NCBI GenBank assembly: GCA_035685165.1
Contig: DASRBI010000005.1
Coordinates: 62,001 to 126,000, forward strand
DNA length: 64,000 nucleotides
From: DATFDN01 sp035685165
Lineage (GTDB): Bacteria > Pseudomonadota > Alphaproteobacteria > Acetobacterales > Acetobacteraceae
Reading direction: 5' to 3'
Under the pieces are notes generated by a model. The model was given only the letters and a program-made list of their open reading frames with translations, was not told the DNA's origin and ran no database searches. Shown piece after piece: positions 15,891 to 24,480 of the stretch (positions are counted from its first letter, which is position 1; each line of letters starts with the position of its first letter). Made by a program: the position numbers and the translations under genes.

Positions 15891-16880
15891 GTGGAGATGC
15901 CATTGTCGGGCGGGATCGCGCGGGGCGCGCCGGAGTACCAGGAGGGGATCGGCTCGATCGAGGAGGTCGAGGCGGGCCTCTCGGAGGTCGGTTATATCCC
16001 CAGCCGCCAGATCGCCACCGCGGTTTACCTGGCGCACCATCTGCGAAAGCCGATGCTGGTCGAAGGTCCAGCCGGAGTCGGCAAGACGGAGCTGGCGAAA
16101 TCCATCGCCGCCTGGCTCGAGCTGCCGCTGATCCGGATGCAATGCTACGAGGGGCTGGACGAGGCCAAGGCCCTCTATGAATGGAAATACGGCAAGCAAC
16201 TTCTTTACACTCAGATATTGCGCGATAAGATCGGCGAGGTGCTGGGCGACACACCGACCTTGGATGCGGCGATCGGCAAGCTGCACGATTTTGGCGACCT
16301 GTTCTTCTCGCCCGAGTTCCTTGAGCCGCGTCCGTTGTTGCGCGCGTTGCAGGCGCCGGCCGGCGCCGTGCTGCTCGTTGACGAGGTGGATAAGTCTGAT
16401 CAGGAATTCGAGGCGTTCCTGCTGGAGATACTGTCCGACTATCAGGTCACGATCCCGGAGATCGGCCGCGTCTCGGCCAACGTGCCGCCGGTCGTGGTGC
16501 TGACCTCGAACAACATGCGCGACCTCGGGGATGCGCTGAAGCGGCGGTGCCTGCACTTGCACATCGGCTTTCCCGACCCGAAGCTCGAAAGCCGCATTAT
16601 CGAAAGCCGCGTGCCGGAAGCGGGCGAGCGCCTGCGCCGGCAACTGGTCGCGTTCGTGCAGTCCCTGCGTGGGCTCGATCTCAAGAAATCTCCCTCGGTC
16701 AGCGAGACGCTCGACTGGGCGCGGGTGCTGGTGCTGCTGCATGTCGGCGTGCTGGAGGCCGGCCTCGTGCGCGACACGCTGAACGTGCTGCTCAAGTTCG
16801 AGACCGACATCGAGACCGCCGGCCGGCAATTGGGCGAGCTGGTCGGCAAGGCGCGGCGGGAGGCGGGGTTGGAGGCGTGA
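15891..16880 (+). CDS. MoxR-family AAA+ ATPase (CoxD-like)
   Basis: AAA+ ATPase of 329 residues, cytoplasmic, of the MoxR group that works with von Willebrand A partners as a chaperone for metal cofactor insertion or complex assembly. Walker A GPAGVGKTE at about 59-67, Walker B VLLVDEVDKSD, sensor VVLTSNNMRDL, arginine-finger region ALKRRCLHLHI. The start is uncertain: GTG at 15891 or ATG at 15897, two codons later. The stop overlaps the VWA gene start (GTGA). The pair resembles CoxD-CoxE of carbon monoxide dehydrogenase clusters, but no cox or other molybdoenzyme structural genes are in the window, so the client is unknown. Confidence 0.9.
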   Translation: MEMPLSGGIARGAPEYQEGIGSIEEVEAGLSEVGYIPSRQIATAVYLAHHLRKPMLVEGPAGVGKTELAKSIAAWLELPLIRMQCYEGLDEAKALYEWKYGKQLLYTQILRDKIGEVLGDTPTLDAAIGKLHDFGDLFFSPEFLEPRPLLRALQAPAGAVLLVDEVDKSDQEFEAFLLEILSDYQVTIPEIGRVSANVPPVVVLTSNNMRDLGDALKRRCLHLHIGFPDPKLESRIIESRVPEAGERLRRQLVAFVQSLRGLDLKKSPSVSETLDWARVLVLLHVGVLEAGLVRDTLNVLLKFETDIETAGRQLGELVGKARREAGLEA

Positions 16881-18289
16881 GCGCGCTGCCGCCGCTCGAG
16901 CCGCTGCGCCGCTTCTTCGAGGTGGCGCGCGGCGCCGGCGTGCGAATTTCGCCCGCCGAAAGCATCGATGCCGTGCAGGCCGTGCAGGTGGTCGGCTACG
17001 CCGACCGGGCGGTGCTGAAGGACACGCTCGGCCTCGTTCTTGCCAAGACACCCGAGGAAAAGGCCGCGCTCGCCGAGTGCTTCGATCTCTATTTCAAGCG
17101 CGACGAGTTTGCTTTGCCGCCGGAGGCGGAGGCGCGGCCGGAGGGGGCCGAAGGCGGCGAGGGTCTAGTCGGCGAAGGGCGCGGCGAGGGCGGCGGCGAG
17201 GGCGGCGGCGAAGGCGGCGGCGAAGGCGGCGGCGGGCTCGGCCGGATGCTGCTGGAGGACGACCAGCCGGGGCTGGCGGCGGCCATGGAGCGGGCGGGCG
17301 AGGAAGCCGGGGTGCAGAACATCCGCTTCTTCACGCAGAAAAACCTCTATGTCCGGCGGATCCTGGACCGCATGGGCCTGCGCGCGGTGGAACGCGAGAT
17401 CACCGAATTGCGGCACGACAGCGACGCGGAGGCACTCGGGCGCGCGCGCCGGCTTGAGGGGGGCGTCTCGCGCCTGCGCGATCAGTCGCGCGACTACGTG
17501 GACCGGCACCTTCTCCTGTTCGCGCGCGGCGACAACGAGGAGTTTCGTGAGGAGCTGCTGAAATCAGCGCGGCTTTCCAGCCTCGACCGCCGCGATTACG
17601 AGCGGATGCGCGTGCTCGTGCGCGCGATCGCCAAGCGCCTCGCCGCCCGCTACGCCAAGCCGCGCCGGCGGCGCCTGCGCGGCCAGCTCGATGCCCGCCG
17701 CACCATCCGCCGCAACATGGGCTGGGGCGGCGTTCCGATGATCACGGTCTGGAAGGAGCGGCGCATCGAGAAGCCGCGCGTCATCGTGCTGTGCGACGTC
17801 TCCGGCTCGGTCGCGGCAGTGGCGCAGTTCCTGCTGATGTTCCTGTACGCGCTGAACGAGGCGCTGGCCGACATTCGCAGCTTTGCCTTCGCGGGGTCAC
17901 TAATCGAAGTGAGCGATATCCTGCAGACGCAGCCGATCGAGCAGGCGATCGCCAGCATCCTCGGCATCATCGGGTTCGGTTCCTCCAACTACGGAAACTC
18001 GCTGCGCGATTTCGAGGAGGGCTGGATGAACATCGTGGATCGCAAATCCACGGTGCTGATCCTGGGTGATGCGCGCGGCAACAAGACCGAGCCGCGCGTC
18101 GATATCCTCCAGCGCATCGCCGATCGCGCCAAGCGCGTAGTGTGGCTCAATCCCGAATACCGCAGCTCCTGGGGCATCGGCGATTCCGACATGTTCCGCT
18201 ACGCGCCTCTTTGCCAGATGGTCCGCGTCTGCACGACGCTGCGGGATCTGGAGCGGGTGGTGACGGACCTGCTGGAGATGACGCGGTAG
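16877..18289 (+). CDS. CoxE-like VWA domain protein, partner of the MoxR ATPase
   Basis: 470-residue cytoplasmic protein. The N-terminal half is helical and charged. It is followed by a Gly/Glu low-complexity linker (about residues 99-122), a second charged helical region, and a C-terminal VWA domain whose MIDAS begins LCDVSGS (Asp near 307), with a later GFGSSNYGNSL and LGDARGN. The metal-site DxSxS is intact. CoxE-type VWA proteins act with MoxR/CoxD ATPases in assembly of metalloenzymes; the 4-base GTGA overlap with the ATPase gene fits that partnership. The start GTG at 16877 is chosen because of the overlap and because the first residues resemble other family members. The target enzyme is not identifiable here. 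Confidence 0.9.
   Translation: MSALPPLEPLRRFFEVARGAGVRISPAESIDAVQAVQVVGYADRAVLKDTLGLVLAKTPEEKAALAECFDLYFKRDEFALPPEAEARPEGAEGGEGLVGEGRGEGGGEGGGEGGGEGGGGLGRMLLEDDQPGLAAAMERAGEEAGVQNIRFFTQKNLYVRRILDRMGLRAVEREITELRHDSDAEALGRARRLEGGVSRLRDQSRDYVDRHLLLFARGDNEEFREELLKSARLSSLDRRDYERMRVLVRAIAKRLAARYAKPRRRRLRGQLDARRTIRRNMGWGGVPMITVWKERRIEKPRVIVLCDVSGSVAAVAQFLLMFLYALNEALADIRSFAFAGSLIEVSDILQTQPIEQAIASILGIIGFGSSNYGNSLRDFEEGWMNIVDRKSTVLILGDARGNKTEPRVDILQRIADRAKRVVWLNPEYRSSWGIGDSDMFRYAPLCQMVRVCTTLRDLERVVTDLLEMTR
17181..17235 (+). repeat. In-frame tandem repeat encoding Gly/Glu-rich linker
   Basis: About four and a half copies of a 12-base unit GGCGGCGA(G/A)GGC encode repeated Gly-Glu-Gly-Gly in the linker of the VWA protein. 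The unit length keeps the reading frame, so copy-number change by slippage would alter linker length without breaking the gene. Confidence 0.75.
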
Positions 18290-18315
18290 CGCCGCAGGGC
18301 TCGTAACACCCCCAG

Positions 18316-18343
18316 CCCTCCCCGCCCCTGCGGGCGGAGAGGG
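18316..18343. terminator. Strong hairpin between convergent genes
   Basis: CCCTCCCCGCCC (18316-18327) and GGGCGGAGAGGG (18332-18343) pair in 11 of 12 positions around a CTGC loop. It lies between the VWA gene stop and the stop of the convergent methyltransferase gene, so it can terminate transcription from both sides. There is no clear T run on either side. A related CCCT...CCCC / GGGGAGGG hairpin occurs at 61403-61429, so this could also be a dispersed repeat. Confidence 0.6.
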
Positions 18344-18365
18344 AGCGGTGTGCCCCGGGCAACGG

Positions 18366-19421
18366 CTACGGCCGCGCCTCCAGGACCATGTTGATCGGCG
18401 TGGTCGCGGCCTTGCGGACCGTTCGGAAACCGCCCGCCTGCACCACCGCGGACAATTTCGCAAACCCGGCCTGCGCCCCGAGCGCGGCGCCTACGGGCTG
18501 ATCGAGCGAGGTGGGAACACAGATCATCGTCGAGGCCGCGTAATACAGTCGGCTGACCGGGTTGATGTTCTCAGTGAGCGAATCGCCGGCCGCCGGCTCC
18601 ACGATCATCCAGGTGCCGTCCGGCTTGAGCGTGCTCAGCACGTGCCGCGCCGCGCCTTCGGGATCGCCCATGTCGTGCAGGCAATCGAAGCACGTGACGA
18701 GGTCGAGGTCGGTTCCGGGGAATTCGCTGGCAAGCGCCGTCTCGAAGCGTGTGTTGGCGGTCACACCGTGTTCCTCGGCATGGCGGCGGGCCTGCTCGAT
18801 CGACGCCGGGTGGAAGTCGTAGCCGGTGAAGGTCGCGTTCGGGAACGCCTTGGCCATCATGATCGTAGAGAAGCCGTGCCCGCAGCCGACGTCGGCAACG
18901 CGCGCGCCGCGCTCGAGCTTGGCAGTCACGCCGTCCAGCGCCGGGAGCCACGCGGCGACGAGATTGTTGTGATAGCCGGGGCGGAAGAACCGGCCGGCGG
19001 CGCAGAACAAACATTGAGACTGCTCGCCCCACCCGACGCCACGCCCGGTGCGGAAGGCGGGCGCCACCTTCGACTCGTTCTCCATCATGCTCGCGGCGAG
19101 ATCGAAACCGCCCTGCAGGAACACCGGGCTGTCGGGAACCGCGAACACCATCGCCTGCTCGGGGGGCAAGGTGAACCGGCCGGTCGTCTCGTCATAAGTG
19201 ACATAACCGGACGCCGCCTGGTGGTTCAGCCATTCGCGTGCGTAGCGCTCGGCGATGTCCGATTTCGTCGCGAGTTCGGCGGCGGTCATGGGGCCATGCT
19301 CGTGCAGTGTGCGATAAAGGCCCAGGCGATCGCCGATCCGAACCAGCGGGACGCTCAAGGCGCCGCCGAGATCGCCCAACATGCGAAGCACGAAATCGTG
19401 CAGCTTCTGTTCGTCGATCAT
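18366..19421 (-). CDS. SAM-dependent methyltransferase with N-terminal winged helix
   Basis: 351 residues, cytoplasmic. The N-terminal 75 or so residues form a winged-helix dimerisation-like region (GDRLGLYRTL, MTAAELATKSDIAERYAREWL) as in Rv2258c-type and O-methyltransferase-like proteins. The class I methyltransferase core follows with motif I VADVGCGHGFST at about 176-187, acidic D at YDFHP, and FDCLHDMGDP. Substrate unknown. The start is set at the ATG at 19421, with AGGAGG 5 bases upstream; a GTG two codons earlier would touch that ribosome-binding site. It is convergent with the VWA gene and divergent from the GAF histidine kinase. Confidence 0.88.
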   Translation of the reverse strand: MIDEQKLHDFVLRMLGDLGGALSVPLVRIGDRLGLYRTLHEHGPMTAAELATKSDIAERYAREWLNHQAASGYVTYDETTGRFTLPPEQAMVFAVPDSPVFLQGGFDLAASMMENESKVAPAFRTGRGVGWGEQSQCLFCAAGRFFRPGYHNNLVAAWLPALDGVTAKLERGARVADVGCGHGFSTIMMAKAFPNATFTGYDFHPASIEQARRHAEEHGVTANTRFETALASEFPGTDLDLVTCFDCLHDMGDPEGAARHVLSTLKPDGTWMIVEPAAGDSLTENINPVSRLYYAASTMICVPTSLDQPVGAALGAQAGFAKLSAVVQAGGFRTVRKAATTPINMVLEARP

Positions 19422-19648
19422 GCTCACCTCCTACCCTCCGCAAACACCGGAGCGGCGAGAGATTGGCAGGGCAGTGTCGCGCCCAGATGGCGCGTGGCGA
19501 CGATAAATGTCTCGTCGGTATCGCGACGAACCGAGCCGTTGACGGCCAGCGCCAGCGCCGCGCGCGACAGACGCGACAAACACGGCTCGCGCGTGCGACA
19601 ATGCCGCGATAGTCCGATGCTACGAGGGCGTGACGGGAGGCGTTCCTT
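19422..19648. promoter_or_regulatory. Divergent intergenic region, methyltransferase / hybrid kinase
   Basis: The 227 bases hold no gene I can support. They contain nested dyads built on TCGTCG and CGACGA around 19498-19526 (CGACGA, then TCGTCG, then CGACGA) and three GCGACA(G/A)A-like repeats near 19564-19602, which could be protein-binding sites. GGGAGG lies 8 bases before the kinase start. No -35/-10 pair can be fixed with confidence. Confidence 0.35.
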
Positions 19649-21754
19649 ATGGAACCGCACGAATCCGATCTCCGCCGCGAGCTGCACGAGGCGCTGCAGT
19701 ACCGCACCGCAACAAGCGACATCCTGCGCGTGATCAGTCGCTCGGCCTTCGACCTGACAAGCGTGCTGCAAACGGTGGTCAACAACGCCCAGGCGCTCTG
19801 CCGCGCGGAGATGGCGGTCTTATTCCGCCGACGTACCAATGGCACCTATCGCTACGCGGTCGGCTATGGGCTCTCGCCGGAGTACGAGGCGATCGAGCAC
19901 CACCTCGTCATCCGCCCTGGGCGGGGCACCCTTGTCGGCCGGGCGGTGCAGGAAAGGCGGACTGTGCAGATCCTCGATGTGTTCGCCGACCCCGACTACA
20001 CCCAGAAGGCCGACGCGCGGATCGGCGGATTCCGCAGCATGATCGGCGTGCCGCTGCTGCGCGAGGGCGCGCCGATCGGCGCCCTGGGGCTGGCCCGCGC
20101 CAATCTTGAGCCGTTCAGCGCCCGCGAGATCGAACTTGTTTCCACCTTCGCAGATCAGGCGGTGATCGCGATCGAGAACGTGCGGCTGTTCGAGGAGCTA
20201 CAATCCGCGCGTGAGGCGGCCGAGCGTGAACGCGATATCGCGGAGGCGGCACGCGCCGAGGCCGAGGCCGCCAATCGCGCGAAATCGACCTTTCTCGCCG
20301 CGATGAGCCACGAGATACGCACGCCGATGAACGGCGTGCTCGGCATGATGGACGTGCTCGAACGTTCCCGTCTCGATCCATCACAGGTGCGCGGCCTGCG
20401 GATCATGCGCGAGAGCGCGCAGGCGCTGCTCAGGATCATCGACGACGTGCTCGATTTTTCCAAGATCGAGGCAGGCCGCATGGAGACGGAGGCGCTGCCG
20501 TTCCGGCTTTCCGAGCTGGTTGCCGGAACCGTAGCGGCAATGCACTCCCAGGCACAGCAGAAGCGGTTGCAGCTTTTCGCCGACCCGCCAAGCGCCGGCC
20601 CCGACTTGCTGACCGGCGATCCAACGCGAGTGCGCCAAATCCTGTTCAATCTGATCGGCAATGCGATCAAGTTCACCCACCGCGGTTTCGTTCGTGTCAG
20701 CACGGCCTGCCGGCTCGGCGCCGACGGGGCGGTAACGGTGACCCTTGTGGTCAACGACAGCGGAATCGGCATGGATGAGGCGACCCGCGCCCGGCTGTTC
20801 GACCCGTTCATGCAAGCCGACCGCTCCATGACGCGCCGATATGGCGGCACCGGGCTTGGGCTTTCGATCGTGCGGCGGCTCGCGCAGCTCATGGGCGGGG
20901 ATGTGTCGGTGGAGAGCATGCCGGGCGAGGGCAGCCGCTTCACCGTCACCTTGCGGCTGCGCCAAGCCGACGAGACGGCGCCTGTGCGCAAACGCCAGCC
21001 CCTCGCCGTGCCGGCGGTGATATGGGCGGATGCGAGCCCGCGCCTCTTGGTCGCCGACGACACGCCGGTGAACCTCGAAGTGATACTGCGCCAGCTCGAG
21101 CTGCTCGGGTTGGAGGCCGACGTCAGCGAGGACGGAGCGGCGGCGCTGGCGCTCTGGCGCGAGCGGCGCCATCCAGTCGTGCTGCTCGATCTGCACATGC
21201 CGGTGCTCGACGGTTTCGCGCTGGCGCGCGCGATCCGAGGCGAGGAAGCGGCGGGTGGTCTGCCCCGGACCGCGCTGATCGCCGTCACCGCGGACGCCCT
21301 CAAGGGCGAGGAGGGACGCTGCCTTGCCGCCGGAATGGACGGTTTCCTCGCAAAGCCGCTGTCGCTTGATTCGATCTCGCGGACGCTCGCCCGTTTCGTC
21401 CCCACGCTGCCGCAGCGAGAGGCTTCGTTCGAGCCTTTGTTCGCGCCGGAGGCGCTTGCCGGCATGTTCGCGGCGGGCGACCCACGGATGCCGCGCCTCG
21501 TACGGAAGTTCGCCGATGCGGCCACCGCGGATGTCGGGGCGATCCTGGCAGCCACCGAGCCGGCGCGCATGGCGGCCGCGGCGCATCGGCTGCACGGCGC
21601 GGCGAAAACCGCGGGCGCGCTGCGGCTCGCCGCGCAAGCGCGCCGGATCGAGAACGCGGCGCGCAACGGCGAACGTTGCGCGGCACGGCAGGCGGCAGAC
21701 GGGCTGGAAACTCTCCTGGCGCAGAGTTTGGCGGCGATGCGCTCAGTCCTTTGA
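19649..21754 (+). CDS. Soluble hybrid histidine kinase: GAF - HisKA - HATPase - receiver - HPT
   Basis: 701-residue sensor without transmembrane helices, so probably cytoplasmic. GAF domain at about 36-176; charged coiled coil 182-212; HisKA with AAMSHEIRTPMNG (His 221); HATPase with NLIGNAIKFTHRG, NDSGIGMDEA and GTGLGLSIV; receiver domain 465-580 with VVLLDLHMPVLDG (Asp 514) and Lys in AKPLSL; C-terminal HPT with AAHRLHGAAKTAGA (His 646). All four phosphorelay residues (His-Asp-His) are present, so it can run three of the four relay steps internally. The final receiver may be the OmpR-type regulator encoded convergently next door, whose gene overlaps this 3' end by 12 bases. The GAF ligand is unknown. 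Confidence 0.93.
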   Translation: MEPHESDLRRELHEALQYRTATSDILRVISRSAFDLTSVLQTVVNNAQALCRAEMAVLFRRRTNGTYRYAVGYGLSPEYEAIEHHLVIRPGRGTLVGRAVQERRTVQILDVFADPDYTQKADARIGGFRSMIGVPLLREGAPIGALGLARANLEPFSAREIELVSTFADQAVIAIENVRLFEELQSAREAAERERDIAEAARAEAEAANRAKSTFLAAMSHEIRTPMNGVLGMMDVLERSRLDPSQVRGLRIMRESAQALLRIIDDVLDFSKIEAGRMETEALPFRLSELVAGTVAAMHSQAQQKRLQLFADPPSAGPDLLTGDPTRVRQILFNLIGNAIKFTHRGFVRVSTACRLGADGAVTVTLVVNDSGIGMDEATRARLFDPFMQADRSMTRRYGGTGLGLSIVRRLAQLMGGDVSVESMPGEGSRFTVTLRLRQADETAPVRKRQPLAVPAVIWADASPRLLVADDTPVNLEVILRQLELLGLEADVSEDGAAALALWRERRHPVVLLDLHMPVLDGFALARAIRGEEAAGGLPRTALIAVTADALKGEEGRCLAAGMDGFLAKPLSLDSISRTLARFVPTLPQREASFEPLFAPEALAGMFAAGDPRMPRLVRKFADAATADVGAILAATEPARMAAAAHRLHGAAKTAGALRLAAQARRIENAARNGERCAARQAADGLETLLAQSLAAMRSVL

Positions 21755-22456
21755 GGGCACGAACATATAGCCGACCCCGCGAACGCTGCGGATCGCCTCC
21801 GGCTTGGACGGATCGCGCTCCACCTTCCGCCGCAGGCGCATGATCCGGTTGTCGATCGCGCGGTCGAACGCATCGGCCTCGCGATGCGCGACGCTTTCCA
21901 GCAGCCAGTCCCGCGTCAGCGGCCGATTCGGGTTCTCCACCAGCAGTTTCAGAAGCTCGAATTCGCCGGCGGTGAGACTGTGCACGGCGCCATCGTCATC
22001 CCGAAGCACCCGCTGCACGAGATCGAGTATTGCCGTGCCAATACGCACTTCGCGCCGGTCGGCCGGTGGCTGCGCGCCCGAGCCGGAGCGGCGCAGCACG
22101 GCGCGCACGCGCGCCACCAGCTCGCGCGGCTCGAACGGCTTGGCGATGTAATCGTCGGCGCCGGACTCGAGGCCCAGCACACGGTCGATCGTATCGCTCG
22201 CCACGGTCAGCATGATGATCCCGATCCGGCCGGAGCGCGCTCGAAGCCAGCGCGCGAGATCGAAACCGTCCTCGGCTTCGTTCAGGTGAACGTCGAGCAG
22301 GGCGAGATCAGGCATCGCGAGCTGGGCGAATCGCTTCAGCTCGCCGCCGGAGGCGAGCGCCGTCGGGCGCAGGCCGTGCTGCGCCAGGCACTCCGTGATG
22401 ATCTGCCGCTGGAATGCCTCGTCTTCGACCAGGACGATCTTCGGCGCGGACGCCAT
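21743..22456 (-). CDS. OmpR/PhoB-type response regulator
   Basis: 237-residue DNA-binding response regulator. Receiver domain with the acidic pocket EDE near 11-13, phospho-acceptor in LALLDVHLNE (Asp 55), conserved Thr in MLTVAS and Lys in AKPFEP. Then a linker and a winged-helix DNA-binding domain with LTAGEFELLKLLVENPNRPLTRDWLL and the recognition region AIDNRIMRLRRKVE, ending VRGVGYMFV. It likely activates or represses transcription after phosphorylation. Its 3' end overlaps the convergent GAF hybrid kinase by 12 bases, so the two are probable partners, although the arrangement also allows independent cognates. Confidence 0.93.
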   Translation of the reverse strand: MASAPKIVLVEDEAFQRQIITECLAQHGLRPTALASGGELKRFAQLAMPDLALLDVHLNEAEDGFDLARWLRARSGRIGIIMLTVASDTIDRVLGLESGADDYIAKPFEPRELVARVRAVLRRSGSGAQPPADRREVRIGTAILDLVQRVLRDDDGAVHSLTAGEFELLKLLVENPNRPLTRDWLLESVAHREADAFDRAIDNRIMRLRRKVERDPSKPEAIRSVRGVGYMFVPSKD

Positions 22457-22546
22457 GCGATGCGTTGCCGATCGTTATCAGGCTCACCAATACTACATGG
22501 CCGCGGGACGGCCAAAACAAGCCTACCACATTTTAAGGCGCGCCGA

Positions 22547-22804
22547 CTAGTTCCGCACCGGGCTCGGCACCTCGACGTCGATCTCCAGCATGGAAAAATG
22601 ACTGCCGCGGTCGAGCTTGATCTGCACCTTGTCGCGCTCGACCGTGACGTGCTTGGCGATCACGGCCAGTATTTCCTCCTGAAGCTGCGAGACAAGATCG
22701 CTTTTGCTCACCACCGCGCGCTCGTGCTGCAATAGCACTTGCAGCCGCTCGCGCGCGACCGGCGCGGAATCGCGGCGGCGCAGGAACGAGGCGAACAGGC
22801 TCAT
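22547..22804 (-). CDS. minE: MinE, cell division topological specificity factor
   Basis: 85-residue protein that stimulates MinD ATPase and releases it from the membrane, driving Min oscillation and confining the MinCD inhibitor to the poles. The N-terminal MSLFASFLRR membrane-targeting segment, ARERLQVLLQHER (MinD-contact helix) and a C-terminal topological specificity domain with EEILAVIAKHVTV and QIKLDRGSHFSMLEIDVEVP are all typical. The start overlaps the minD stop (ATGA), so it is the last gene of a minC-minD-minE unit. Confidence 0.95.
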   Translation of the reverse strand: MSLFASFLRRRDSAPVARERLQVLLQHERAVVSKSDLVSQLQEEILAVIAKHVTVERDKVQIKLDRGSHFSMLEIDVEVPSPVRN

Positions 22805-23622
22805 GCCACCGCCCTCCGGCCGAACAGCTTGCCGAACAGGCTGACACTGCGATCGGCCGGCACCGTGACGGCGATCGTCTCGCCGCGCAGGCGCTTGGCA
22901 GCCTCCGCGTAGGCGCGCGCGGCCGGACTGGCCGGGCTGCTGATCGGCACTGGCGAGCCAAGATTCGATGCGCGCAGCACGTCCTGGCTCTCGGGGATGA
23001 TGCCGAGCAGCGGGATGGAGAGAATCTCCAGCACGTCCTCGGTCTTCAGCATCTCGCCGCGCGCGGCCCGCGCCGCGTCGTAGCGGGTCAGCAGCAGGTG
23101 CTTGGCGATGCGCTGGCCCTTCTCCGCCTTGTCGGTCTTGCTGTCGAGCAGCCCGATGATGCGATCGGAGTCGCGCACCGAGGAGACTTCCGGGTTGCTC
23201 ACCACCACGGCGGTATCCGCGTAGCGCATGGCCAGAGTCGCGCCGCGCTCGATGCCGGCCGGACTGTCGCACAGTACCCAGTCGAACTTGTCGCGCAGCT
23301 CGCCGATCACGCGCTCCACGCCGGCATCGGTCAGCGCGTCCTTGTCGCGGGTCTGCGAAGCCGGCAGCAGCGCGAGGTTCTCCAGCCGCTTGTCGCGAAT
23401 CAGCGCCTGATGGAGCTTGGCGTCGCCTTGGACGACATTGATCAGGTCGAACACGACGCGCCGCTCCGCGCCCATCACTAGGTCGAGGTTGCGCAGCCCG
23501 ACGTCGAAATCGACCACCACCACGCTCTCGCCGCTCTGCGCGAGCGCCGCGCCGAGGGCGGCGGTGGAGGTGGTCTTGCCGACGCCGCCCTTGCCCGATG
23601 TGACGACCACGACCTGCGCCAT
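22801..23622 (-). CDS. minD: MinD, septum site-determining ATPase
   Basis: 273-residue ParA/MinD ATPase that binds the membrane as an ATP dimer and recruits MinC. The deviant Walker A KGGVGKTT is at about 11-18, with VVDFDVGLRNLD and the CDSPAGIERG region following. The C-terminus (VSLFGKLFGRRAVA) is a short amphipathic membrane-targeting helix. It lies 18 bases downstream of minC and overlaps minE by 4 bases. Confidence 0.97.
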   Translation of the reverse strand: MAQVVVVTSGKGGVGKTTSTAALGAALAQSGESVVVVDFDVGLRNLDLVMGAERRVVFDLINVVQGDAKLHQALIRDKRLENLALLPASQTRDKDALTDAGVERVIGELRDKFDWVLCDSPAGIERGATLAMRYADTAVVVSNPEVSSVRDSDRIIGLLDSKTDKAEKGQRIAKHLLLTRYDAARAARGEMLKTEDVLEILSIPLLGIIPESQDVLRASNLGSPVPISSPASPAARAYAEAAKRLRGETIAVTVPADRSVSLFGKLFGRRAVA

Positions 23623-23640
23623 AGAAGCGTCCCCCTTCGT

Positions 23641-24363
23641 TCAATCCAGTGCGGCGATCCGCATGTGCTCGCCGTCGAGCCAAGCCTGCGCGGCGCGGCC
23701 GTGCAGCGCCGGGTCCATGTCGTCGGCGGTCTTGTAGACCCCGTCGATCGCCAGCAGCTCGGCGTGCAGGCGGCGGCAGAAGATGCGCGCCTGACGGCTG
23801 CCCGCAAGCCCGGCGATCGCGCGCCCGCGCATCGCGCCGTAAACATGGATCGACCCGCCGGCAACGATCTCCGCCCCCGAAGCCACCGCGCCGATCACCG
23901 TCACGTCCCCCTGCTCGTGGATGACAGACTGGCCCGAGCGCACCGATTCGGGAATCACCAAGGAGGCGGTCGCTTCGGCGTGTCGCGGCGCCGGATCGGG
24001 GACGCGCTCGGGCGCGGCGGGGCGTTCGTCCGGCACTTCGACGGCGCGCGCCTTCGGGGTGGCGAGGATCGGGCCACCCCATTTGGCGATGCCCTGCCAG
24101 GAGGGATGCGCGCCCTCGGTGCCGATGATGCGGATGCCGCGCTCGGCCATCGCCTGAATGAGCCCCGCCACGTTGTCCTGCTGCGGCGGCAGCGCACCCA
24201 GATCGACGATCACCGGGCGCTGGTCGAAGAACGAGGGGGCGCGCGCGATCTGCGCATCGAGCGCGGCCAGCCAGTCGCGGACCGGCGGCTCCGGCGCCAG
24301 CACCAGCGCCATCAGCGAGCGACCGCGGACGCGGATAAAGGATCGGGACTCGGCTTCTGACAC
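23641..24363 (-). CDS. minC: MinC, septum formation inhibitor
   Basis: 240-residue FtsZ polymerisation inhibitor. The N-terminal domain (about 1-105) has the expected strand/helix alternation with FFDQRPVIVDLGALP. A Pro/Ala-rich linker with basic residues follows (about 108-130). The C-terminal beta-helix has VRSGQSVIHEQGDVTVIGAVASGAEIVAGGSIHVYGAMRGRA, the classic MinC C-domain, which binds MinD. The start is GTG at 24363; a nearby ATG at 24367 is in another frame. It is the first gene of minCDE, divergent from the Sco1-like gene. Confidence 0.95.
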   Translation of the reverse strand: MSEAESRSFIRVRGRSLMALVLAPEPPVRDWLAALDAQIARAPSFFDQRPVIVDLGALPPQQDNVAGLIQAMAERGIRIIGTEGAHPSWQGIAKWGGPILATPKARAVEVPDERPAAPERVPDPAPRHAEATASLVIPESVRSGQSVIHEQGDVTVIGAVASGAEIVAGGSIHVYGAMRGRAIAGLAGSRQARIFCRRLHAELLAIDGVYKTADDMDPALHGRAAQAWLDGEHMRIAALD

Positions 24364-24480
24364 CCATTCCGGCTAGCGTGCGGGCGCACGAACGGTCAAC
24401 GCGATTCAATGCTTGCGTAATCGGCCGATTGCTGCTTGCGAGTCGCGCCCCCCGCGGCAGCGTGCTACAGCGCGCGCACG

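Noticed and set aside
19649..22456. Defence or phage system suspected in the kinase/regulator region
   Set aside because: All genes resolve to ordinary two-component signalling, and no nuclease, reverse transcriptase, CRISPR repeat or phage gene is present.
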